The notes beneath the pieces were generated by a model. It saw only the letters and a list, made by a program, of their open reading frames with translations. It made no database searches and was not told where the DNA came from. A DNA stretch of 64,000 bases from Varroa destructor (taxonomy: Eukaryota; Arthropoda; Arachnida; Mesostigmata; Varroidae), in assembly GCF_002443255.2 (NCBI RefSeq), contig NW_019211457.1, positions 23,999,709 through 24,063,708 of the forward strand, read 5' to 3'. Each line of letters opens with the position of its first letter. The first letter of the stretch is position 1. The position numbers were made by a program, and so were the translations under genes. Below, piece by piece: positions 37,058 to 47,531 of the stretch.

Positions 37058-37251
37058 TTCCAGAGGATGGTAAGGTTCGCCTTAACCTGGACGTGATTGA
37101 AGCTGAGGTGAACGAATTCATGGGGCAAATAAATGACGTTTTGATGCGTGGACCTCAAAAAGAGCCTGTGTCACCTTCACTCAGTCGGCCCGTATCAGTC
37201 ATGCTTGATAGTGTTGGTGACCTATCCAATCACCGATGCATAGTCGTTTGA
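37058..37251 (+). CDS. Terminal exon of a protein with a CaaX prenylation box
   Basis: The acceptor is TTCTTCTCCATTCAG and the stop TGA is at 37249-37251. The exon encodes about 64 residues: an amphipathic acidic segment (VRLNLDVIEAEVNEFMGQIN), a Ser/Pro linker (EPVSPSLSRPVSVML) and the final residues HRCIVV. The last four, CIVV, fit a CaaX box, which directs lipid addition and membrane anchoring. It begins with two bases of a split codon, so upstream plus-strand exons must exist. They were not identified, and the protein family is unknown to me. Confidence 0.5.
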
Positions 37252-39590
37252 TGCAGGAAGTAGCCTAGTTATTTGCTCGTTGTAAATTGTGATGATTGCA
37301 GTAATCAGTTCTGCTCGCCGGGAGAATTTGGTTGGATTTTTCAGGTTCGAGCGCTTAAGGGTCACCGAAGGCCCATACCCGGAAAACTATTTTCACGAAA
37401 TCCTCATCTTTGCAACCAGTGAAATCCTCCGAAATTGATGAAAGGATATCCTTCATCGCAGACACGGCAGGCTTAAAATATGACGCGATTTGTTGTTCTT
37501 TAGAAAACGAGTGGCCATCTCTCGAGAATGAAGCACCAAATCGGCCTGGCTGACAGCCCAGTCACCTACAAAATCCACCCCTTTAACGACATTTACGTGT
37601 TCCCTTTATTTGCTCAAATTGCCCCTTAAGTGAGCAAGGAAGGTTACACAGTCAGACTTGGTATTAAAACGTTATAAGCTGAAAGATCCGAGGACACGGA
37701 GCTACCCCTAGAAAGGTAACGTAAAGGTAAGTGCTCTTAGTTAAGAACTTAGTTCAGAAAAAGCTCAACAGCTGAACGACAGATTTTAAATGTGAATGCG
37801 AATCCATATGCCAACAACAACAACAACAACAGGGGCAAGGACTTGCTGAGATAGCGAGTCCTACTAGAGAAAATTTCGAGGCCGGTGTTGCCATCGGACG
37901 TATCTGGTTCGTACAATCAAAAGAACACATATCAGCTGATGCGGAAACTGTTAAGGCTATTCAAGCGCGGTGCATCAAATTCAGTTAATTCGTCACGACC
38001 CATTTAATATCGAAATTTGCTGGTACTGAGAGGTTTAGTATTAAAAATTGATAATCCCTCATAAGACCCCTGCTCAGCAGTCTGATGCAAACATTGTCGA
38101 TTCATGGCAGATTCTTCCATAATTTATGATCGGTGTTTCAAACTCGATAAAATAACACGGATCCCTAATGTCTAAACGAGAGCGCCTAGGTCGGATTATT
38201 CGATTGCATCAATAAATTTGGTTAAATCAAATACCCATTGTGTGAAAGCCGCAAGAAGTTCAGGCTCATTGATATACAGTTTTGTCCTGACCTCTATTAC
38301 AAATGTCTCTATAAACATAAACCTGTACGTTAGCTTCACTGTTGTTACATTAATCTTCAAGCGTAGGTTAATTGAAAAAAAACCTAAATGCTTATCTGCA
38401 GAGACGGCAATTATTATCATTATTATTTCTCAGTAAATAAAACCTATGTTTATAGTAAGTGTTGCGCAAGAGAAAAGTACGCGTAAATGCGGTTCACTAC
38501 TGTAAGCGATAGACCACAACTCTTTTACTAGACTTCAAAGACGACGAAAGGAAGACTTCAAACGTTTAACGGTGACGGTGACGGTGATCGATTGTTCTAG
38601 ATCGAATCAAGTAAGTTAGGTAGGGTACTTCTAATTGAAATTCTAATTAAAAAGTGAGAAATTTCTAGTCTTGAAGTTCATGTAACTGTTACAAGTTTTA
38701 AGAATTATTATAACGTTGAATGTACACCAATAACACGATCAAAATCTATTTTCACCTTATTTAATTTAACCTTTTAGCAGTAGTTGTTAGAGTCCGTTCG
38801 CATCCTCTATAACCTATTTAATAACTGCGACCCATACGGTTGGGATGCCTATAGTCAAGTACTCGATGCCTTTAACAAATTGCTTCTGCAATCCGCACCT
38901 TCTTCTCCAGCTTCATAGTACCAGCACTTCATGCACACTAACCCATAATAGAAAGCAGGAAAATGCGTACTCTTTCTTATTTTTGACGATTGAAAGTACT
39001 CCACCGACGAATCAACTGATGGCTAACGAAAGTATGGCATCTCAGCCACATTTTTACTTTGCTCTGGGAGTCCGCAGCTACCGGCGAAGCTGCCACGACC
39101 CAAATCAAAGCGTGAATAATTTCAACGAAATTTGAAGACCATTCTTCTCATGGCGCAGCGGAGGATAGCGGAAGAACCAACCCACAAAGCTTTTGCGTTG
39201 GTGGCGACAGAATGACGCCACCTGGGAGCAACGGCGGCTAGACATTGCAAATGGCGACAATTGAAGCCCAACACGATTGTCAGCAGTACGTGCAGAAATA
39301 CAATGAAGCGAAACCATAAAGGCCGAAGTGTACAATGGAAAGAAATGCAGAAAAGTGAAAAGGGACAGTTTCAGGTACCCGCTAACTTCGCACCAACTCC
39401 ATGACAAGGATGTGCCCATGGGGTTTGAAATTTAGGTCGACTAATGTCTTTATAATATAATTCGATGAGATAGATAGAATGTTGATAAAGGTCTATTCCA
39501 TTCATAATTGGAATATCTAGAATGTCTTACGAAGTTTCTTGCAAAGTATATATATATGTGAACCGTTTTGGGCTGATCGAATAACACACA
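37252..39590. other. Downstream region of the CaaX exon, no gene seen
   Basis: This stretch includes the likely 3' UTR of the CaaX exon, an AAC triplet run at 37812-37831 and three copies of GGTGAC near 38573-38590. Frames at 38.2-38.4 and 38.8-39.4 kb have no motif or splice support. Confidence 0.4.
37812..37831. repeat. AAC triplet microsatellite
   Basis: About six consecutive CAA/AAC units in non-coding sequence. Confidence 0.85.
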
Positions 39591-39593
39591 CAT

Positions 39594-39599
39594 TTATTT
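39594..39599 (-). promoter_or_regulatory. Candidate poly(A) signal of the BMP gene
   Basis: These bases read AATAAA on the minus strand, roughly 470 nt past the BMP stop codon. An overlapping AAATAAATA on the plus strand means the signal could serve either strand. Confidence 0.3.
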
Positions 39600-40065
39600 A
39601 CAAATAAATATTCCAGCTAAATAAACAATATATATGAATTGAGTTGTATACAGAAACCAATCTGTCAATTACAATGAAAATTCTTACAAATACAGCATAT
39701 AATAATCGTTTGTTATATAGTTATATTGTATTTATGTATAATAGGTGAGGACTACCTTTCGACGAGCCCAAAGCACCGCTGTAGCCTAGCTTTGTACTTG
39801 TCCTGGCACGGCAATTCGCTTCCATTATTTACAAGCGATTCTTGTAAAACTGTACAGATGCCGAGCTCGCGTATATTGCTACCATTTACACAATATTATA
39901 ACAGTTGTTTTCGGTGCTATAGTTTCTCATATTATTTCTAGTCTGTTGCACAAGCTTCATATTCTAGTAGGTTCCTTTGCTACTAGTTTAGCCGCGACTC
40001 CGACTTACCCCACGTAAAAGCCTTCAGGGTTTCGCACGGAAGAGAACGCAAAGCAGTACTCAATA

Positions 40066-40393
40066 TTAATGGCAGCCACAAGATCTAACAACCATGTTTC
40101 TGTACTTCTTCAGTATGACGTTAGAGTTATCGTCAAAATAGAGAACCATGATTGGCGAGAGTTTCGTAGGCGCACAACACGCAGTTGGAGCGTGACTCGG
40201 ACTCACAAGATGTACGAGCGTTTGAACGATTGCGTGGTTCGTGGCATTCATGTTGAGCGGAAATGAGCATTCGCCGTCACAGTAAAATGCTGAATACCCA
40301 TCGGGGGCAATGATCCAGTCTTGCCAACCGAGATCACGGAACGACACGTAAAGGGTCCGTTTCTGGCACGAATTCCGACGTGAAAAGTGATGC
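40066..40393 (-). CDS. gbb: BMP exon 4: mature TGF-beta domain
   Basis: The acceptor is CCCCTTCTAG. The exon encodes the complete cystine-knot domain (Cys in RNSCQKR, FYCDGEC, TACCAP, RSCGCH). Relative to the usual BMP5-8 FPLNAHMNATNHA, the exon reads [11 protein letters not shown], two residues shorter. The stop is at 40066-40068. Confidence 0.93.
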
Positions 40394-43300
40394 CTAGAAG
40401 GGGGCACGCACAAGACAATCGGAGATTAGCAGATTTCAGTATTGATCGTACAACCTTTGTACTTTATATTTTTTTGTTGGAGGGGATTTATGAGTTACCA
40501 GAGCAAGCTATTTGTAAATCTGTTTCGAACACTGAACCTGCTTAACCATCAATACATGGTGTCTTTAAACTGTAGACTGTCGAGCTCTCTCGACACTTAA
40601 TCAGCGTGGAAGTTATAAGGTATGTGCTCTAAAGTTGCCTAGAACTAAAACTTACAAACCTGATTTCATATGACGGAACGTCGTCATTGATAGAGCTGGC
40701 TGGCTGGCGGCCCCGACGGCTTTTTTCTGACGCTCGGGTAGAACGACGTCTGCCACCAGACCCCTCCTTCATGAAAGCGGCCATGAACGGGGCAAATTCC
40801 CCTGTAGCACCCAGGACGAGTCCTGCCTGCAACGTTACAGTACATTAAAGGCTTATCCTATAATAGCTATTAGATTCGCGTTACTGTCAGCCGACGCTAT
40901 CTACGATAGTCGGGTCTAGGGGAACCCTTCAGCTTAGCTAAACTGGTAAAAGCTAGGTGAGCTTCAGTTTTTGCAAATTCCCTTATTCTCTATTTATGTA
41001 CGCCGCCTGGGATTAATTGAATTATAACGTGATTGATGATGCGTTAATAAACAAAACAGCCACGTGATGAGAAAAGCCTTATCGCAGAGTTTTCCTGCTA
41101 GGCTCAGTAATTGCCATCATAAAGCAGTCGTTCCCTTCACATAGTATACGATAACTCAAATGAGATAGTGCATACAGCTTTAATGCAGTAAGATGGTAGC
41201 CTATTGTCCGCTCCTTAATAGCTATTTTGTGCATTTCCACATGCCGCACGCTTCGGATCTTGTAGCTGAATTCTTAGAAATGTCTTCGGATATACTAAAT
41301 TATAGTGCAGTGGCTAACAACAAATAATTTTTGTTTACTCTTCTCAAATCTGTTATAAAGCTTCTTTCTCCCACAACGTTCGAATCAATGAAATTGTTTC
41401 GCTGTTTCTTGGCTGACACTAAATACAGACTACCGCATCCGAAAATGCGGCAATAAACAAGATTGCCCGTTTGTGATGACATGTTTATTTGTACAGGCCG
41501 TCTGTGGTGGACGCTCTTCGAGATGGCCCTCGACGTCTCCAATGATGCGACGTCACCACTGTTTTATCGTCGCGGCGGCGGCCACCGCTGTTCCTATCCG
41601 CGTCGTGACCGCCTCTTCTGTCTACCTACCTGAGCAGGCGAAAGCTGCACGCCGGACTCCGGATCGATCAGACGGACCACAAGACCAAAGTTTTCTCCGG
41701 GAAAGGCCACCTAAGAATAACCGAAACAAAAACAGAGACATAACGAACGTTCAGCGAAGACAAACAAGACGCAGCGGGCGGGAGAAGTAAAGAGAGTAAG
41801 CCATTCACTCACAACCACTACAGCGACCAGCATCGGCCGCTAATGGTCGCTTTGACCATGGTTAACATCTCCATTTTAGCGAGATGCTAAGGAGGCTATG
41901 AAAGAACGATGGATAATCGCGTCTTCACAGACAACTGGCGGAGGCGAGCCGCCGGGCGCCACCGAAATGCAGTAGCCCGCTTAGGGCGGTCTGTTTACTT
42001 GGGGTGTATTACTAGTACCCTCTTTAGGGTTTTTCAGCTCAGCTTACGAAGAGGCCAACCAGTTTGTCGGTACGCTCCTCAGACCGACGAGTTCGGTTCA
42101 ATGGTGGCATTAGAACGTTCAACGAAATCATCAACCGCTACTTGATTCTTCCCAAATAGGAATCGACGTGCCTACAAAGACCACGACCACGTCGCCGCCT
42201 GAAATCTCGTTAGGCTGAAAGCACGTTCGCCGACGTAAGTCGACTTCGACAGGAGGAAATTACCGGTCTGTTCGCTGTCTTTATTATACCAAGTCACAAT
42301 ATCAGACGCGTTCGTTGCTTGTCAAGTACGTATATTCCTATTGCCAACTGTGAGAATGCTACTTCTATTTGTGCCGCTAATTAAGCTGAGATAAAACACG
42401 TATAGGTGCGCTGTCCGTATGTATACGTATATATTTGCCTTTAAGACAAACGAGCCAGCACGTTGACCAGAAGACACCTAAATGGTGGACGGGGTACAGA
42501 GCGATCAAATCGAGCAAACTTGATTTTTCTTAATAGTATTACTATAATAAGATAAAAAGATAGCAACCAAATGTTTGTAAGCAAGATAGCAAGAGCTCGC
42601 TACGGTTAGATATGGCTTTTACAAACGTCCTCAGTTCTTTATCGCTGGCTAGCTAGAAGTCTGCTCTCACTACGCCTCTGTCTCTTAACGGTGCTTCCGA
42701 GAGTACATTCATCAGAGCCTCAGTTCTATTGTCTACTACTACTACCATTAATACGCCAATACATGCGTTATCAGCTCATTCCTATGTGTTTTGATAATTT
42801 ATCGTGAAACAATACAAACGAATACGTCGACTAGTTATTGAGGGGTTTCGAAGAGCACTCACCCAATTGAGAAGTGGGTTTGTTGCATTCAGCTGGATCC
42901 ATCCAGTTTCGTTGGTAGCCACGGTGTAATTGGTAACTGGTTCGAGTGCAATATCTCCGATCGAGTTGCCATGTCTCATGCAAAACACCTGAATTTCAAA
43001 GGGCTGGTCGAAGAACGCAAACCCGTCCGGATAGTCCAACGATGGGGATACCATTCGGCGATGCCTCAACTTGGCCTGCGTTGCTTCTGATGTTGAGACA
43101 GGTCCGTTCTGTGGTGACTCTGCAATGCTAGAACCGGTCGTTGTCGTGACAGAACTGCTGGTAGTACTAGGAAAATGGGGTGTTTTAATGCTAGTGCTGG
43201 ATGTAGACGTTTTCTTATTACGAATTGTTGATTCAACTGTGTTTTGATCATGGATAGGCGTTACCAGGCTGGTTGATGCTGTAGTCGAAGAAGTTGTGCT

Positions 43301-43900
43301 TTTAACCGGAGTAGGTAAACTACTCGCGATTGACTCTTCGCTCTGTTTTTCCTGGAGAATAGCGTGGACGCTTTCTGCCGGAACAATTTGGGGTGATCTC
43401 ATGTAAGCGGATGATGGTTGAGCGTCCTCTGAAGTATCTTGCTCAGCTTCGGGTTGGGCTTGGGCAGATCGGGTGTTTCTTCGATAAAGGTTGAGTGCAG
43501 CGTGCATTACGGTTTCCTGCGGCGAAATATCACTAACATCGAAGCGCAACTTGGGTTCGATACTCTGTTCATCTTCGAGATTATTGTGATGGTTGACAAA
43601 GCTGATGACGAAATCGACATCGCGAAAGGACGCATTTTTTTCTTCAGCTTCTAGATCGACCTGATTGTACAGGTCGATCAGATATTTCGGAGCCGAGTTT
43701 GACGTTTGATGGATTTTTGGCTTTGGCCGACGATCAAGACCGAGAAGATTCAGAATTTCATTTTCCATTTCACGTTTCTCCTGTTTCGGCAAGCTGCGGT
43801 ACGAAATAGTTCGATCGAGGCCATTATCAGCGTAGAATCCGGCCTGGACTGCCGCAGTCACCGCAACAAGCGAAAGGATTTTCGCGTAGGTTACCGCCAT
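40066..43900 (-). CDS. gbb: BMP5-8/Gbb-type TGF-beta ligand, complete four-exon gene
   Basis: This encodes a secreted bone morphogenetic protein that dimerises and signals through type I/II serine-threonine kinase receptors to Smads. The exons 43900-42863, 41710-41630, 40826-40660 and 40393-40066 give 537 residues, with all phases consistent (0, 0, 2). Residues 1-20 are a signal peptide. The prodomain has the family motif [19 protein letters not shown], then [28 protein letters not shown] and [12 protein letters not shown] (401-404) and RRGR (410-413) are candidate processing sites. The last 100 residues (438-537) carry the seven knot cysteines, [28 protein letters not shown] and the end VVRSCGCH. 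The [14 protein letters not shown] match points to the 60A/BMP5-8 group. The start at 43900 was chosen because the signal peptide begins there; an upstream in-frame ATG is at 43978. Confidence 0.92.
40660..40826 (-). CDS. gbb: BMP exon 3: prodomain end and cleavage region
   Basis: The acceptor is TAACGTTGCAG and the donor is ATCAG|GTTTGT. A stronger-looking GTAAGT lies four bases downstream, but using it would break the frame with exon 4. The exon encodes [20 protein letters not shown] and the basic stretch that holds the candidate maturation sites. Confidence 0.88.
41630..41710 (-). CDS. gbb: BMP exon 2: short prodomain exon
   Basis: This 81-nt exon has a strong pyrimidine tract and acceptor (CGGTTATTCTTAG) and the donor GCTCAG|GTAGGT. 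It encodes 27 residues, [20 protein letters not shown] then VQLSPAQ. They align with the N-x-G-L-x-L-x-V segment that precedes AGL in BMP5-8 prodomains. Exons 1 and 3 would also join in phase without it but would lose this conserved strand. Confidence 0.85.
42863..43900 (-). CDS. gbb: BMP exon 1: signal peptide and most of prodomain
   Basis: 346 codons. Residues 145-270 are a low-complexity Ser/Thr/Pro-rich insert. RHRR at residues 279-282 is a furin-type site inside the prodomain. N-glycosylation motifs NYT, NET and NAT follow near the end. The donor is TTGG|GTGAGT. The frame reads through the donor to a stop at 42782, so a transcript that fails to splice would end there. Confidence 0.9.
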
Positions 43901-46060
43901 ATTTAGTCGGTATCCTCGATTGTCGACGTCGCAAACTGTTCCGGAAGAAAAGGTAACGCTGGTGATGGTAATGGCCAAGTTGCGTTCAGCGGCAAAGATG
44001 CAGTCGACAATTCAAAAATGGAGCTGACCCTTCGTCATAGTTCGCTGATCGCAAGATAACGGAAGAAGTCAACCAGACAGACAACCCCCCCCCCACCTCA
44101 ACAGTAAGCACAGTAATCTCTAGTCACGTACTCTCTTTCACAGGAGCGTATCGCGTACGTCTTGCGGGCGAGGTGTTGCACCTGGAATAGTACTATGCAA
44201 CTAAGCCTAGATACGGACAGAATTCGAAAGGAGATGATGGGCTTACGCTCGCGCGCACACTCAGTGCAAGCAGGAAAAAGACGCCACTGTTTTCGGGACA
44301 CGCGTTTGTTCGCGTTGCTAAAACGAGAAACGATACAGGCTGAGCCACGTTTCTTAAGATACTATCATCACACTTCGGTAGGCCCTTCACGTTTCGATTG
44401 GCATGATACTAACATGGCTACCTAGCCAGATACAAATTGTCAAATCGAAGGCCTAAGCAGTAGGTAATCTCAACGTCAATGTGTCAGTCTGTGGTGGCCT
44501 TTTAGTACGCCGATATTAGAATACCGTCACACTTCTCTCCGCTAACTCGAACCAGGGAAGACAAAATTACCACAGACGCAAACATACACACGTAGACGTG
44601 AATAAAGGTGCAAGAAAGGTTCCTAAATGATTGCTAACAGGGTCATCACGATCAACAGTCAATGCACAACTTCTCGACACGATCGTCCCGTCGTTGTAGT
44701 AACCGAGACTATGCTCCACTATACGGGCAGGACAACCAGCGCGAATGGAAACAGCAACATCGATTGCTGATCGGATGGCCGCGCTATGATCGGTAGGCAA
44801 CGGGGCAACGAATCGGTTCACTTGGGCGGTTGAATCGTCCTCTTCGCCTTCTCCAGACGTTTCTTTAGCGCGACTGGTCACGGCGGCGGCGGCAGCGGCA
44901 GCGGCGGCGGCGGCAGCGGCAGCGGCGGCGGTAGCGGCAGCAGCAGCAGTCCTCTCGCAGGCGAGACCTAGCTGGCGGCATGAACAGCAGCGAGATCTAG
45001 AAGAGACTAACGTCAGGCCGATACGCATTAGCACGAAGTGTGCTTGCTGAAATGTACTGTTGTTGGTGGCGATAGTCGCCAGAAGGCGCTCGGATCGCTG
45101 TTACGATCATTGCGACGATGGCCTCTAGAGCCGCCCTCCAGGACCGAGAGGAGACGAAGAAAAATACGGCAAGAAATAACCTGCGCTGCCGCCTATAGAG
45201 GCAGTGCTGTTGATGATGATAACAACGATGCGGATGCTGTTAACGAGAAACGAAAGGAGATCTCAGTGAGCGACGAATCTGCGAGGCGGTGTCAAGACTC
45301 TGCGCACTTTGTCGCTGAACAGCTCAACGAGATGACTTTGGCTTCTTATTTATTAGGTACTACCTACGTGGCTGCGGCTCTAACTAGTATAAGAACTGAT
45401 TATTACTGAATAACTACTGCTAGTTCAGATCGGGAGCATTACCTACGACTGGTAGGCTACCTCTGTGCGTATAGACATAGACACAAATAAGGGCTGGAGA
45501 GAGGTTGCTGCTAGAAAACCGAGGAGGCAAGTTGAAGACTGCGTCTTTCTCTCTTGAAAATATCTCGCTTCTTTGTTCGGTCACCGACTACGCGGGCTGG
45601 CAGACACGCTTTGAAGGCAGATCCGCCGGGAACCGTGTCGAAGAAAGGGTAGATCTGGGCGGCATCAGCCCGGCCGTCTGTGTCGCCACCAGGTAACGAA
45701 CCAGTCTGAGCGACTGCATGAACTGCCTTGCTGATCGTGCCGAGACCAGCTTATACAACGTCTGGACCATGAAGACGGAGCCTTTCGGATGCGAATCAGA
45801 TATCCGGCGGGATAAAGACACTTGAAGGGGGCCAGCAATCGTCAGTCTATCGGCTATTCTACAATGGTAGACGCTCATAAAAGACGAGGAGGTTCGCTGA
45901 AGACAAGAAGATAAGGAGATTAACAAGGGGCACAATAGGACGAACAAACAATGGCCGAAGAACAGAAGCTGGCTCAACGTTGCCGGTCGTGTTCCTACGA
46001 ATTTGCTTACTGACTTCAGTCTTCTCTAGTCGTCATCAGTTCAGAGGAGCTTGTAATCAG
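43901..46060. promoter_or_regulatory. GC-rich upstream region of the BMP gene
   Basis: Base composition rises sharply in C, G and CpG compared with the rest of the window. Long frames on both strands (for example 44567-45034 minus, 45038-45409 plus) arise mainly because stop codons are rare in GC-rich DNA. The position suggests the promoter, 5' UTR or an upstream non-coding exon of the BMP gene. A separate gene here cannot be excluded. A run of 10 C is at 44085-44094. Confidence 0.45.
44881..44950. repeat. GCN-type triplet repeat
   Basis: About 23 triplets of GGC and AGC type. If the minus-strand frame were translated it would give roughly 20 alanines interrupted by Thr and Val. Whether it is translated is unknown. 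Confidence 0.85.
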
Positions 46061-46342
46061 TAGCAAGCGAGACTGATGGTTCTGCGGGCCGCTACAAGTC
46101 TATATGGGCTTCTTACAAAGGTGCGTTGTAATTTATTAATAGATTAATTGTCTCATAGGAAACCGAAACCTCTGCGCTATCGGCCGGACGCAAAAGAAAT
46201 TTCGTCCAATTTCTGTCCGAATTTTCCGGCTTTTAGCGAGTTAAATATGTAAACATACAATAGGAAAACTGGTCGCGGTTTCTTGGCTAGGGCTTTTTTT
46301 GTCAATTTTTTACTCAATTCAATGAGCTGGGTCGAGTCGCCG

Positions 46343-46380
46343 TCTGCTTTTATTAGCTCACAGCAGCTAATAAAAGCAGA
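46343..46380. repeat. Perfect 16-bp hairpin
   Basis: TCTGCTTTTATTAGCT is followed by a 6-nt loop (CACAGC) and its exact reverse complement. It lies just outside the GC-rich block upstream of the BMP gene. Confidence 0.9.
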
Positions 46381-47488
46381 GTAGTCCTATGAGGTTTCAC
46401 GAGATCGCGTGATCATTATAAAGGGTCCCTTTTACATTTTTAAGTGGGCCCACATTTCAACGTGTGTCCTGCGCATGCCAGCGATACGTGATAGTAACGC
46501 GGCTGGATAAAACGTTTCGTAAGTTACACAAGCAAATTTTCACATTATGGAGAACCCTGCCTGTTCCTCGCAGCTGTGTAGCGTATTGAGTGTGCTTCAT
46601 ACAGAGGTCTTTGACTTTTCCAAACCTTTCAAAGCGATTTCAGCAGACACTGCTAAGTAACTCCCCTCAAACTGCTCACTAGCCTTCAGTTCTTTACAGA
46701 ATTCTATTCATTTCCTTGCAATACCAGGCAGAGCAGTGACTGAGGCCCGAGTATCGCGCGATTTTTTCGTTTCACCGCGAACATTACAGACGAACTCAGC
46801 TGAGGTTGAAATTGAACGGCAAATGCAGATATTCGCTGAAACTTCTTTTCGACAGAGTAGTCTAGATTATTACACACTTATTTTGAGCATGAATTGTTAT
46901 TTCACTAATCGACACCCTCTTGGAGGTACGCAGTTTACCGTACTTAATAGCTACCTCTACTGATATTGATTGATGTAGGTAAATTTTTAGATCCGTCCTT
47001 TCTGTTACTGCATGCTAATGCTGTCATCTAGCTGAAGCGAGGTTCAATCAATGCTACTGACATAAAATAGACATAAATCCCTTTATTTTTTGACACATCT
47101 ATGTATACGTTGATGTAAATGCTACACGCTCGTGTCTATGATGTAATTAATGGTGATCGACACTTGCAAGCGGCCGAAAATAATTCGAACACCCTCTCCC
47201 TGCGTTTATTTCATTGCCCCAAACGACCTTCAGAGTGTTCCAGATTTCACTGTAGCACGTTAAGCACTGATAGCATTTTTATAGCTTGGTAGGCGGGACC
47301 AAACCAATGATCTTCAATCACGCAGCGAAAGTGTGCCTGCTTAAGCCTATCGATAGACAGTGTCATGTTATGGAAACTAATAACGGACGTATTCCCAGCC
47401 AAACTGATCGTTTCTCGAAGCAATTCTGGGAAGCTTTTAATAGACGGTGAAAAAGTACGCGTATCAAGTGCGTTATATCACTTCGATA

Positions 47489-47531
47489 TATATATAAATT
47501 TTATACTATATATTAATAAAATTTATATATA
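47489..47531. repeat. AT-rich perfect hairpin
   Basis: TATATATAAATTTTAT and its exact reverse complement are separated by 11 nt. The composition makes this more likely by chance than the hairpin at 46.3 kb. Confidence 0.85.

Noticed and set aside
42782..42862. Extension of BMP exon 1 to a stop at 42782
   Set aside because: It reads through a consensus GTGAGT donor and adds residues unlike any BMP, while splicing gives conserved prodomain sequence.
44162..44425. Open frames on both strands just upstream of the BMP start
   Set aside because: They overlap each other in GC-rich DNA, have no motif or splice support, and are expected where stop codons are rare.
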